This document shows, piece by piece, positions 44,502 to 52,398 of a stretch of DNA of 54,910 nucleotides; positions within the stretch are counted from its first letter, which is position 1, and each line of letters opens with the position of its first letter. Under the pieces are notes generated by a model, which was not told the DNA's origin, searched no databases, and saw only the letters and a program-made list of their open reading frames with translations. The DNA is from Nocardia sp. MH4 (GTDB lineage Bacteria; Actinomycetota; Actinomycetes; Mycobacteriales; Mycobacteriaceae): the NCBI RefSeq assembly GCF_019266065.1, contig NZ_LPNR01000080.1:1-54910 (forward strand). The letters run 5' to 3'. The translations under genes were made by a program, and so were the position numbers.

Positions 44502-45598
44502 CCGAGTTCGTGTGGACCCTGCCCAGTCGGGGCGACGGTCGCCGCGCCGTCCCCGCGCTGCGCGGTCGTGGCGGATTCGGGCCGCAGGCGCCGCGCACCG
44601 AGGCCACCGATGTGCGTCCCGGCCGGTTCGGCCCGTTCGACGATCTCGCCCAGATCGTCGACGCCGCGGAACTCAACGGCTTCGACGGCGTACTCGCGCC
44701 CTATGATCCACTCGGCGAGGAATCCTGGATCGTCGCCGGCGCCGCGCTGCGCTCGACCCGCTACGCGCGGGTCACCGTCGAATTCCAGCCCGCCTTCGGC
44801 ACACCGGTGTACGCGGCCAAGATCTCGGCCACGCTGCAGCGGCATTCGCGGGGCAGGCTGAACTGGCGGCTCGCGGTCGAGACCGACGACGCCGAGGCCC
44901 GCTCGCGCGGCGACCAGGTCGGCGGGGACCAGCGCTACCGGCGCGCCGCGGAGTTCCTCACCGTCGCCCGCGGGGTGTGGAACGAAACCGAGGTCGGCGC
45001 GGCCGGATTCGCGGGCACCGGGTTCGAATACGCGGGGCAGTACTACGACGTGATCGACGGCGGGTTCCGTGGCATCCTGTCCGGCCTGCCGTTCCCGACG
45101 GTCCATCTGAGCGGCACCTCGGCGGCCGCGCTGGAGCTGTCGGCCGCGCACGGCGACGTCCACGTCTTCGGCGAGGAGCTCGACGGGATCTCCCGCGCCG
45201 CCGCGGAACTGGGGGAGCGGGCCGCCGCCGTGGGCCGCCGGGTCCGGGTGGCGCTCGACCTGCCGATCATCGCCAGGGAGACCGAGGACGAGGCCTGGGC
45301 GCGCGTGCACCGTCAGTGGGAGGAGCTGGGCCGCACCGATTCCGCGGCCGCGCACGCTCTCGGCGACGGCCGCTGGGCCGGCTTCGACGCGCTCGGCTAC
45401 GGACAGCGCATCGGCCTGGTCGGCAGCTACGAACAGGTGGCCCGTCAGCTGTCGGTCTACGAGCTCGCCGGCGTGCAGAGCTTCGTGCTGTCCGGTCATC
45501 CGCAGATCGAGGAGATCCACCGCGCGGGCGAACACCTGCTGTTCCTCGCCGACCCGGCAGGCCGCACCCTCAGCACCGCGCAGGAGCTCACCGCATGA
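44498..45598 (+). CDS. LLM flavin-dependent monooxygenase (SsuD-like), first copy
   Basis: This 366-residue luciferase-fold enzyme is related to FMNH2-dependent alkanesulfonate monooxygenases (F-V-W-T-L-P-S-R-G-D-G-R-R at the start, V-E-F-Q-P-A-F-G-T-P, and a C-terminal S-F-V-L-S-G-H-P-Q-I-E-E). The insertion T-D-D-A-E-A-R-S-R-G-D-Q marks it as a distinct branch. It should use reduced FMN and oxygen to cleave or oxidise a C-S bond. No FMN reductase is in the operon, so reduced flavin must come from elsewhere. Coupled by ATGA overlaps at both ends. Confidence 0.88.
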   Translation: MTEFVWTLPSRGDGRRAVPALRGRGGFGPQAPRTEATDVRPGRFGPFDDLAQIVDAAELNGFDGVLAPYDPLGEESWIVAGAALRSTRYARVTVEFQPAFGTPVYAAKISATLQRHSRGRLNWRLAVETDDAEARSRGDQVGGDQRYRRAAEFLTVARGVWNETEVGAAGFAGTGFEYAGQYYDVIDGGFRGILSGLPFPTVHLSGTSAAALELSAAHGDVHVFGEELDGISRAAAELGERAAAVGRRVRVALDLPIIARETEDEAWARVHRQWEELGRTDSAAAHALGDGRWAGFDALGYGQRIGLVGSYEQVARQLSVYELAGVQSFVLSGHPQIEEIHRAGEHLLFLADPAGRTLSTAQELTA

Positions 45599-46764
45599 CC
45601 ATCGACGTCTACTGGCGCATCGGCATGGAAGGCGACCACGCCTCCCTGCGTACCCCGCGCCGCTACAACCGCGGCAACGCCGGCGGCTACGGTCCCGGCA
45701 ATCTCGCCCCCGCCATCCGCGGCGGCGCCCTGGACGAGTACAGCTATCTCGACCACGTCGCCGCCGTCGCCAAGGCCTCCGAATCGGCGGGCTTCCTCGG
45801 CGGTCTGCTCCCGTCGTTCCCGGTGACCGACGATCCGTGGGCCGTGGCGTCCGCGCTGGCCGCCGAGACCACCACCTACCGCTTCATGGTCGCCTTCCAG
45901 CCCGGGTTCCTGCACCCGGTGCAGGCGGCCAGGATGTCGGCGAGCCTGCAACGCGCCACCGGCGGCAGGCTGGTCTACAACATCATCAGCGGCGGCGGGG
46001 GACCGGCGCAATTGTGGTGGGGCGACAAGGTGTCCCACGACGACCGCTACGCCCGCACCAGCGAATTCCTCGACGTCCTGCGCGGTGTGTGGGACGGCGA
46101 ACCGTTCGACCACGACGGTCGCTTCTTCCGCACCGCCGGGGCCGCGCTGCCGCCCGGTCTGGCCGGGCAGCCCTTCCCCGAGGTGTACTTCTCGGGGTCC
46201 TCCGGCGCCGCGGTGGCCGCCGCGGGCCGCCACGCCGACTACTACCTGTCCTGGCTCGAGCCGTTCGCGGACCTGCGCGCCAAGTTCGACGGTGTCCGGC
46301 GCAACGCCGAAACACTCGGCCGTACACCGAAGTTCGCGGTCCGCATCGACGTCGTTGCCCGGCACACCGAGGAAGCGGCCTGGGCCGAGATCGAGAAGGG
46401 CTGGGCCTTCGTCGACCGCGACGCCGCCAACCGCGCCGCCCAGGGCGACTCGGTCGGCGCGGCCAGGATCGCCGGCTGGGTGCCCGAGACCATCACCGGC
46501 TACCGCGATCTGGAAGTCCAGCCCAATGTCTGGTGCGGCTTCAGCCTGATCCGCGGCGGACCCGCCTTCGGCCTCGTCGGCAGCTACGAGCAGGTCGCGC
46601 AGCGGCTCGACGAACTCATCGACCTCGACGTCGACGCCTTCATCCTCGCGGGCAACCCACACCTGGAGGAGGCCTACCGGGTGGGCGAGGAAGTGCTGCC
46701 CCTGCTCGGCCGATCCCGGCTCACCACCCCGTCCACCGACACCGTCCTCGCGACGGTCCGATAA
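45595..46764 (+). CDS. LLM flavin-dependent monooxygenase (SsuD-like), second copy
   Basis: This 389-residue enzyme is closer to E. coli SsuD than its neighbour: L-V-Y-N-I-I-S-G-G-G-G-P-A, D-Y-Y-L-S-W-L-E-P, R-G-G-P-A-F-G-L-V-G-S-Y, and the ending F-I-L-A-G-N-P-H-L-E-E-A-Y-R-V-G-E. Where SsuD has the active-site R-L-H, this protein has R-I-D, so the usual histidine is missing and specificity may differ. Two unequal monooxygenases could form a heteromer or act on successive intermediates. A 16-bp gap with TAGGAG separates it from the next gene. Confidence 0.88.
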   Translation: MTIDVYWRIGMEGDHASLRTPRRYNRGNAGGYGPGNLAPAIRGGALDEYSYLDHVAAVAKASESAGFLGGLLPSFPVTDDPWAVASALAAETTTYRFMVAFQPGFLHPVQAARMSASLQRATGGRLVYNIISGGGGPAQLWWGDKVSHDDRYARTSEFLDVLRGVWDGEPFDHDGRFFRTAGAALPPGLAGQPFPEVYFSGSSGAAVAAAGRHADYYLSWLEPFADLRAKFDGVRRNAETLGRTPKFAVRIDVVARHTEEAAWAEIEKGWAFVDRDAANRAAQGDSVGAARIAGWVPETITGYRDLEVQPNVWCGFSLIRGGPAFGLVGSYEQVAQRLDELIDLDVDAFILAGNPHLEEAYRVGEEVLPLLGRSRLTTPSTDTVLATVR

Positions 46765-46780
46765 TCATAGGAGTCCTTCG

Positions 46781-47500
46781 ATGACCACCACCGAAACCCG
46801 TCTGCCGGAGGCCGTCGCGGCCTTCGTCGCGGCGGCGACCCGCGACGCCGAGACCGCGTTCCGGGTGTTCCGCGAGACCGGCACCGTCACCGGCAACGGC
46901 ACTGTCAACTTCGTCGAGCGGGTGCCGGGCGAGGAGATCGCCGTCGCGCTCAACGAGCCCGGCCCGTGGGCGGCCGAGCGCACCGTCGAACCCGTCGTCG
47001 CCACCTTCGACGGGCACGTGCTGTCCGGCAAGGGATCCGCCGGTTTCGTGACCGGCTACGCCGAGGTGTTCCGCGCGCATCCGGAGATCACCTCCGTCGT
47101 GCACATCCACACCCCGTGGCTCGGTGGCTGGGCGCAGACCCATCGCACCCTGCCGATCCGCTACGCCGCCTCCCAGCGGCTGACCCTGTCGCGGGAGATC
47201 CCGCCGCACATCGACCGCACCATCGGGGCGGGCGAGTTCATCCTGAACAAGCTCGAGACCGACCCGCACCTGGTCGCGATCTTCGAGGCCAACGGTGGTG
47301 CCAATGTGCTCGGCCGGGCCGGACTGCTGGAACTGGCCGAGTTCGTCGTCCTGCTCGAGGAGGGCGCGCAGTATCAGGCCATCGCCGAAACCCTCGGCGG
47401 CTCGGTCGAATTCGATCCCTCCAATCTCGCGGTGCAGTGGCACCGGAGCGGCCTGGCCGAGGAGGCCCGTCGGCTCGGCCTGATCGGAGACGCCCGATGA
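46781..47500 (+). CDS. Class II aldolase/adducin-like protein with incomplete metal site
   Basis: This 239-residue protein has the class II aldolase fold with V-V-H-I-H-T-P (His108, His110). The third zinc histidine normally found in N-H-G is absent: the segment reads E-A-N-G-G-A-N-V-L-G, with Gly172 in its place. The acid/base glutamate expected about 19 residues before the H-x-H is also not seen. It may be a noncatalytic scaffold, bind metal differently or catalyse a different reaction on a pathway product. ATG 46781 follows TAGGAG. Its stop overlaps the last gene by ATGA. Confidence 0.82.
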   Translation: MTTTETRLPEAVAAFVAAATRDAETAFRVFRETGTVTGNGTVNFVERVPGEEIAVALNEPGPWAAERTVEPVVATFDGHVLSGKGSAGFVTGYAEVFRAHPEITSVVHIHTPWLGGWAQTHRTLPIRYAASQRLTLSREIPPHIDRTIGAGEFILNKLETDPHLVAIFEANGGANVLGRAGLLELAEFVVLLEEGAQYQAIAETLGGSVEFDPSNLAVQWHRSGLAEEARRLGLIGDAR

Positions 47501-48441
47501 GCCTGCGCGTCGGGTACTTCCCGCACAACAACTCGCTGTTCGTCCTGCGCCACCGGGGCATCCTGGAGCGCGCGATCCCCGACGTCGAGTGGGTCGACCT
47601 GCGCGCCCTGCCGCAGGCCGAGCGCGTAGACCCCACGACCGGACTGCCCGGCGAGCACTCGGACTGGCTGTTCACCGAGGGCGGCTACGACATCATCGGC
47701 ACCGGCTTCACCCCGCCGTTGACCGCGCTGGCCAATCAGCGCGACATCGTCTACCTCGGCATCTCCGGCCCGCGGGTGGAGAACGGCAGGCTGGTGGCGA
47801 CCGCCGCGAGCGGCATCACCTCCGCCGCCGACCTGAAGGGCAAGCGGGTCGGCATCGCGCACGGTTCGTGGCAGACCACACTGCTGCTGTTCGCCCTCGA
47901 CCGGGTCGGGCTCAGCTGGGCCGATGTCGAGCCCGTCGACGTCGACGTGCGCGGTGGCGGCGCCGCGCTGCTGTCCGGGGAACTCGACGCGTGGGTCGGC
48001 ACCTATCCCGGCCTGCGGGAGGTCGAGGCCGCCACGGAGTTGACCACGCTGGTCGACACCGCGTCGGTGTTCAGTCACCCGTCGCTGTGGTTCACCCGCC
48101 GCGATCTCGCCGAGCACAACCGGGCCGCGGTCGAGGCGGTGCTGGCCGCGCTGCAGGAGTCCGACGCCTGGATCGTCGCCGACCCGCGCGCGGCCGCCCA
48201 GTACTTCGTCGACGACGCGCGGTCTCGCGACCTGCCCGCCGACCTGGACGCCTGGGAAGCCGCGCTGCGCGGCCGCCCGTTCGGCGTGCACCCGGTGAGC
48301 GAGGACTTCCTCGACGAACAGCAGCGCGCCGCCGACCTGCTCGCCGCCAACGGTCTGCTCCCGCGCGCGGTCGACGTGCGCTCGGCGGTCCTGCCGTGGA
48401 TCGGGGAGATCCTGGCCGAGAAGGCGCCCGCCGCGGTCTGA
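47497..48441 (+). CDS. Signal-less SsuA/NMT1-like binding protein
   Basis: This 314-residue protein begins directly with the first beta strand of a type II binding-protein fold (S-L-R-V-G-Y-F-P-H-N-N-S-L-F-V-L-R) and has L-K-G-K-R-V-G-I-A-H-G-S-W-Q-T-T at the domain boundary. It has no signal peptide and no cysteine at all, so it is neither a lipoprotein nor a DszB-type thiol enzyme. It is probably cytoplasmic, perhaps a substrate carrier or an enzyme of new type. It is the last gene of the operon; a hairpin terminator follows 11 bp on. Confidence 0.85.
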   Translation: MSLRVGYFPHNNSLFVLRHRGILERAIPDVEWVDLRALPQAERVDPTTGLPGEHSDWLFTEGGYDIIGTGFTPPLTALANQRDIVYLGISGPRVENGRLVATAASGITSAADLKGKRVGIAHGSWQTTLLLFALDRVGLSWADVEPVDVDVRGGGAALLSGELDAWVGTYPGLREVEAATELTTLVDTASVFSHPSLWFTRRDLAEHNRAAVEAVLAALQESDAWIVADPRAAAQYFVDDARSRDLPADLDAWEAALRGRPFGVHPVSEDFLDEQQRAADLLAANGLLPRAVDVRSAVLPWIGEILAEKAPAAV

Positions 48442-48452
48442 GCCCGAGCCGA

Positions 48453-48487
48453 CGATGCCCCGGAACCGAATCGGTCCCGGGGCATCG
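48453..48487. terminator. Hairpin terminator of the organosulfur operon
   Basis: CGATGCCCCGG (48453-48463) pairs perfectly with CCGGGGCATCG (48477-48487). The 13-nt loop can form a smaller inner stem (ACCG/CGGT). It separates convergent genes and can act in both directions. Confidence 0.75.
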
Positions 48488-48498
48488 GTCGGTGTGGG

Positions 48499-49047
48499 TC
48501 AGTCGCGCTGTGCGCCGGTGACCCACACCGGTCCGGTGAGCAGCCAGATCACGGTGATCACCCCGAGCGAACCGAACACGCCCATGAGTTGCTCGCGCTG
48601 CTGGGCGTCGGCCACCGTGTAGCTCAGCGCCAGTGTGAGCGCGCCGGCGATGGCCGCCGCACCGAGCCAGCGCGCGAAGTCGGCCCACTCCTTGCGGGTG
48701 CGTTCGGGACCGTACTTCGGCACCTTCACCGGCGGCGGTCCACCGGCGAAGCGGTAGGCGAAGCGCGCGTCGAGCCACTCGATCAGCCGATGCCCGAACA
48801 TCACCGTGCAGCCGAGATAGATGCCGGCCAGCCGGTGGGCGAAACCCACCTCGCCGCCGCGGTGCAGATCGATGGCCACCGCGACCACCAGGACCACGTC
48901 CAGCACCGGAACCAGCGCCAGCGTGATCAGGCCCGCGCGGCGCAGCCGCACCACATAGCGCAGCAGCAGACCACCCACCACCAGCACCCAGAAACCGACC
49001 TCGCACGCGGCGATCGTCAGCAGTACGGGGTTGTTCAATGCGTCCAT
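48499..49047 (-). CDS. Integral membrane protein of unknown function
   Basis: ATG 49047 with AGGGAA immediately upstream gives 182 residues with about five hydrophobic segments (near 8-28, 34-55, 62-85 and two between 120 and 175). A basic loop (K-V-P-K-Y-G-P-E-R-T-R-K-E-W) probably faces the cytoplasm. I do not recognise a family. It is divergent from the sensor kinase gene, 108 bp apart. Confidence 0.75.
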   Translation of the reverse strand: MDALNNPVLLTIAACEVGFWVLVVGGLLLRYVVRLRRAGLITLALVPVLDVVLVVAVAIDLHRGGEVGFAHRLAGIYLGCTVMFGHRLIEWLDARFAYRFAGGPPPVKVPKYGPERTRKEWADFARWLGAAAIAGALTLALSYTVADAQQREQLMGVFGSLGVITVIWLLTGPVWVTGAQRD

Positions 49048-49155
49048 TTCCCTACTGTGCCGGGCCCACCGGTGCGTCGTCGTCCCGCTGACGGCGCGGG
49101 TGTGGTCCACCTTTCGGGGGACCCGAGGCGCGGTCGCGGTGTGCTGAAATGAGGC

Positions 49156-50304
49156 ATGCCCGCTGCCCGCCCGTCCCTGTCCCGGCTCGTGGCGGTGTTC
49201 GACACCGCGACCGCGGCCGCCGTCGGGGTGTTCCTGGTCGGGGTGCTGTTGTGGGTCGCCGGCGGCTGGCCGGTGGTGATGGATCGCGATCTGTATCCGG
49301 CCGCCGCGAAGCTGGCGCTGTTGTGCGCGGCCTTCGCGATCCAGCTGACCGCGCAACGCAGGCCGGGCCTGGCCTTCGGGCTGATGGTCGTGCTGCTGGC
49401 CGGTGACTTCGTACTCGGACCGTCGTTGCCGCTGTGGATCGCGCTGTCGGACGTGATCTACCTGGCCGTCAGCACCGGGTCGGATCGGCTCGGCGCGGTG
49501 GTCGCCGGGTTCGCGCTCGCGGTGACCGCGGGCGGAGCTCTGCTGGCGCTGACCGTACTGGGGCTCAGGGCGGCCATCTACACCGTCCTGATCGGTGTCG
49601 CGATCACCTGGTCACCGGTGGGCTACGCCCGGTCGGTGCGGGCCTCGCGCCGCATGGTCGGGGTCGAACGCGCCGCGGCCAGAGCCGAACTCGCGGCACG
49701 CGACGCCGAGCGATCGGCCGCGCTCGGTGACGAACGCAGACGGGTCGCCCGGGACCTGCACGACACCGTCGCCGGTCACCTGTCGGCGGTCGCGATCCTG
49801 GCCGAGGTGGCGCAGAAGAAGCCCGGTGATACCGCCGTCCTGCAATCGATCCGCGCGGGCAGCCTGGCCGCGCTCGACGAGATGCGCGCGACGATCGACC
49901 TGCTGACCTCCCCCGGCGACACCGCCGTCACGGCGCGGCTCTCCTCCCTGGACGGGCTGATCGACGCCGCCGAGGCGGCGGGCGGGACAGTGACCCTGCG
50001 ACGCCAACCCGACCTGCCGCTGTCCACCGCGGTGGAAGCGGTGCTCACCCGCATCCTGAGCGAGACGATCGCGAACGCGACCAAGCACGCGCCGGGCGCG
50101 CCACTGGCCATCGACGTGCGCCGCGACGCGGGCCGGGTGGTCGTGACGGCCGCGAATCCGATCCCGCCGGGTCGGCCCGAGGGGGAAGGAAACGGATTGC
50201 GCAACATGATCTTCCGCGCCGAATCGATCGACGGCACTCTCACCGCGGGCGCCGAGGACGGCACCTGGCGCGTGCGCGCGCGGCTGCCGCTGGGGGAGCG
50301 ATGA
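49156..50304 (+). CDS. NarL-type sensor histidine kinase (HisKA_3)
   Basis: This 382-residue membrane kinase has five or so N-terminal helices (to about 160), then a DHp domain with phosphoacceptor His202 in R-R-R-V-A-R-D-L-H-D-T-V-A-G-H. The HATPase domain has N-box L-S-E-T-I-A-N-A-T-K-H-A and G-box G-N-G-L-R-N-M. There is no large extracellular sensor, suggesting an intramembrane signal. The stop overlaps the response regulator start (ATGA), forming a two-gene operon. Confidence 0.93.
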   Translation: MPAARPSLSRLVAVFDTATAAAVGVFLVGVLLWVAGGWPVVMDRDLYPAAAKLALLCAAFAIQLTAQRRPGLAFGLMVVLLAGDFVLGPSLPLWIALSDVIYLAVSTGSDRLGAVVAGFALAVTAGGALLALTVLGLRAAIYTVLIGVAITWSPVGYARSVRASRRMVGVERAAARAELAARDAERSAALGDERRRVARDLHDTVAGHLSAVAILAEVAQKKPGDTAVLQSIRAGSLAALDEMRATIDLLTSPGDTAVTARLSSLDGLIDAAEAAGGTVTLRRQPDLPLSTAVEAVLTRILSETIANATKHAPGAPLAIDVRRDAGRVVVTAANPIPPGRPEGEGNGLRNMIFRAESIDGTLTAGAEDGTWRVRARLPLGER

Positions 50305-50945
50305 CGGTCACGGTGGTGGTGGCCGACGATCACGCCACGATCCGGGCCGGGATCACCATGCTGCTCGAGTCGTCCGGGCAGATCCGGGTCGTCGGCGAGG
50401 CCGGCGACGGTGTCGCCGCGCTCCGCCAGACCCGCGCGCTGCGTCCGGACGTGGTGCTGATGGACGTGCGCATGCCGCGCGTCGACGGACTGGAGGCCAC
50501 CGCGGCGGTCGTCGCCGAGACGGCCGCGAAGGTCCTGGTGCTCACCACCTTCGCCATCGATGACTACGTCCTGGGCGCGCTCGCGGCGGGGGCCAGTGGC
50601 TTCCTGCTCAAATCCGTCGGTGGCGACGAGCTGGTGCGTGCCGTCCTCGCCGTCGCCGACGGTGACGCGGTGCTCGACCCGAAGGTGACCCGCGCGGTGA
50701 TCGCCGCGCTGCCCCCGGCGACGACACAGGCGCCGCCGCCGGACCTGTCCGCCCTCACCGACCGCGAACGACAGGTGCTCGCCGGTCTGGGGGCCGGGCT
50801 GTCGAACCAGCAGATCGGCGGCCGCCTGCACATCGGCGAAGCCACCGTGAAGACCCACGTCTCGCGGGTGCTGACCAAACTCGGTGTGCAATCGCGCGTC
50901 CAAGCCGCGGTGATCGCCACCCAGGCGGGGCTGGAACCGTCCTGA
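50301..50945 (+). CDS. NarL/LuxR-family response regulator
   Basis: This 214-residue regulator has a receiver domain with acidic pocket A-D-D (9-10), phosphoacceptor Asp55 (L-M-D-V-R-M-P) and Lys near 104. A LuxR-type HTH follows (T-D-R-E-R-Q-V-L-A-G-L-G-A-G-L-S-N-Q-Q-I, 150-195). It is the partner of the kinase just upstream. Targets are unknown. A strong terminator follows. Confidence 0.94.
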   Translation: MTVTVVVADDHATIRAGITMLLESSGQIRVVGEAGDGVAALRQTRALRPDVVLMDVRMPRVDGLEATAAVVAETAAKVLVLTTFAIDDYVLGALAAGASGFLLKSVGGDELVRAVLAVADGDAVLDPKVTRAVIAALPPATTQAPPPDLSALTDRERQVLAGLGAGLSNQQIGGRLHIGEATVKTHVSRVLTKLGVQSRVQAAVIATQAGLEPS

Positions 50946-50956
50946 CCGCGCTACGG

Positions 50957-50995
50957 CGATGCCCCCGCGGACCGGTGTCGGTCGCGGGGGCATCG
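50957..50995. terminator. Hairpin terminator after the two-component operon
   Basis: CGATGCCCCCGCG (50957-50969) pairs perfectly over 13 bp with CGCGGGGGCATCG (50983-50995), loop 13 nt. It can serve the convergent microprotein gene as well. Confidence 0.8.
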
Positions 50996-51013
50996 GGGTC
51001 GGCGGGGCGGTGA

Positions 51014-51160
51014 TCAGTGTGCGGGGTGTGGGTCCGTCCGATCGTGACGGATCCGTCGAGATTCAAACCAATAGGTCAGGGAGACGGTGGCGTAGGAAGC
51101 CACGACCACTGCTGCGGTCACCAGAAGAAACGCGACGATCAAGGAAATCAGGAAAGCCAT
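51014..51160 (-). CDS. 48-residue single-pass membrane microprotein
   Basis: On the minus strand, ATG 51160 is preceded by an exact GAGGAGG four bases upstream and opens a 48-codon frame. Residues 2-24 (A-F-L-I-S-L-I-V-A-F-L-L-V-T-A-A-V-V-V-A) form one hydrophobic helix; the tail is basic and polar (F-E-S-R-R-I-R-H-D-R-T-D). An N-out/C-in topology is predicted. The strong ribosome-binding site and clean helix argue for a real gene. It is convergent to the two-component operon. Function unknown. Confidence 0.65.
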   Translation of the reverse strand: MAFLISLIVAFLLVTAAVVVASYATVSLTYWFESRRIRHDRTDPHPAH

Positions 51161-51432
51161 GTGCCCTCCTCGCGGTACGGTAGATATGCGATGAAGGTGG
51201 TGGTCAGCGCCTCGTCGCGCCGATTCCGGACAAGCCCCGCGCTGTCGATAGTAGGGGCACGGCGCGACGGTGACACGGCCCGACGAGTGTGACGCCGGTC
51301 ATGATCGTCGCGGAGTGTCGGCTACCCCATCGAAGCGGCCTGAGGTTGAATGTTCAATGGATCTGGGGTTCTACCGCGTCACGAGTTCTCGACATCGGCT
51401 TCACCACGAACATCCGACGAAGGAGCACGATC

Positions 51433-51720
51433 GTGAGCATGATCCTGGCTGTGTTGGACGGCGCTGTTCTCGCGCAGGTCGGCAATCCCACGCCGGAAGC
51501 CCCGCCGATGGCGGAGAAGATCTTGCAGTTGGGCCGGTACTTCACCTGGATGATCCTGCTGTCCGGCGTCACCGCCATCACCTACGGTGGCGGCCGGTTC
51601 GCCTGGGAGAAGTGGAGCGGCGGCGGTCTGCAGTCGCCGAAGATGATCGCCAGCGCCATGGCGGGCGGCGCGGTGGCGACCAGTGCGGGCACGATCATGA
51701 ACGCCGTGATCGGGGCCTGA
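51433..51720 (+). CDS. Small two-helix membrane protein, VirB2/pilin-like
   Basis: GTG 51433 is preceded by AAGGAG at seven bases and gives 95 residues; ATG 51439 is the alternative. A short hydrophobic start (I-L-A-V-L-D-G-A-V-L-A) is followed by a proline segment, then a helix (about 35-55) containing Y-G-G-G-R-F-A-W-E-K, a Gly-rich turn, and a second helix (70-94). This pattern resembles the small membrane subunits next to VirB4-type ATPases in actinobacterial conjugative elements. No other transfer gene is nearby, so the role here is open. Confidence 0.7.
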   Translation: MSMILAVLDGAVLAQVGNPTPEAPPMAEKILQLGRYFTWMILLSGVTAITYGGGRFAWEKWSGGGLQSPKMIASAMAGGAVATSAGTIMNAVIGA

Positions 51721-51761
51721 CCACCGGCCCCGTGGCGCGCGGCCCCGGCTAGGGTCGGGGC

Positions 51762-52346
51762 GTGCGTATCTTCCTCGCCGGCGCCACGGGCGTCATCGGA
51801 ACGCGATTGCTGCCGTTGCTGATCGGCGCGGGCCATGAGGTAGCCGGCCTGACGCGCTCCCCTGGCAAGGCGGCGGCGATCCGCACCGTCGGAGCCCAAC
51901 CGATCGTGCACGACGTCTACGACGCGCCCGGCCTGGCCGCGGCGGTCACCGCCTTCGCGCCCGATCTGGTCATGCACCAGCTCACCGACCTCCCCGACGA
52001 TGTCGCCGAGCTGGCGAGCTCCGGCGAGGCGAACGCGCGCATCCGCACCGAAGGCACCGCGAATCTGCTGGCCGCGGCCGCCTCCGCCGGCGCGGAGCGC
52101 TTTCTCGCCCAGAGCATCGCCTGGCAGCCGCCCGCGGGCCGCGGCGCGGTGATCGCCGCGCACGAGGCCGCAGTGCTCGGCGCGGGTGGTGTCGTGCTGC
52201 GTTACGGCCAGTTCTACGGTCCCGGAACGTATTACGAGTCGACCCCGCCGCAGCATCCGCGCGTCCACGTCGACGCGGCCGCCGCGCGCACGGTCGCACT
52301 GCTCGACGCGCCCACCGGGACGGTGGTCGTCGCCGAGCCGCAATAG
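51762..52346 (+). CDS. Short atypical SDR (NAD(P)-binding epimerase-like) protein
   Basis: GTG 51762 gives 194 residues with the extended-SDR dinucleotide motif G-A-T-G-V-I-G-T-R-L (7-16) and a late L-R-Y-G-Q-F-Y-G-P-G-T strand seen in epimerases. No Y-x-x-x-K catalytic pair is visible, and the protein is shorter than most epimerases (about 300). It is either a compact atypical SDR or a C-terminally shortened one. It lies upstream of the CynR-like gene on the same strand. Confidence 0.8.
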   Translation: MRIFLAGATGVIGTRLLPLLIGAGHEVAGLTRSPGKAAAIRTVGAQPIVHDVYDAPGLAAAVTAFAPDLVMHQLTDLPDDVAELASSGEANARIRTEGTANLLAAAASAGAERFLAQSIAWQPPAGRGAVIAAHEAAVLGAGGVVLRYGQFYGPGTYYESTPPQHPRVHVDAAAARTVALLDAPTGTVVVAEPQ

Positions 52347-52372
52347 ACGAACGCGCAGACCTGCGGCGGTTC

Positions 52373-52385
52373 GATAGAAGCTATC
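52373..52385. promoter_or_regulatory. Palindrome at the LysR gene start
   Basis: GATAGAAGCTATC (5-bp arms, 3-bp centre) lies 14-26 bp before ATG 52399, followed by another TATC. A related ATAGAAGCCATC occurs just after the gene (53280-53291). The ATAG/CTAT form resembles LysR sites, so autoregulation is plausible. Confidence 0.4.
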
Positions 52386-52398
52386 TATCATGATGGCC

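Noticed and set aside
47497..48441. Second DszB-like desulfinase
   Set aside because: The protein has no cysteine and lacks the C-P-V-P and H-F...R-x-G-G segments.
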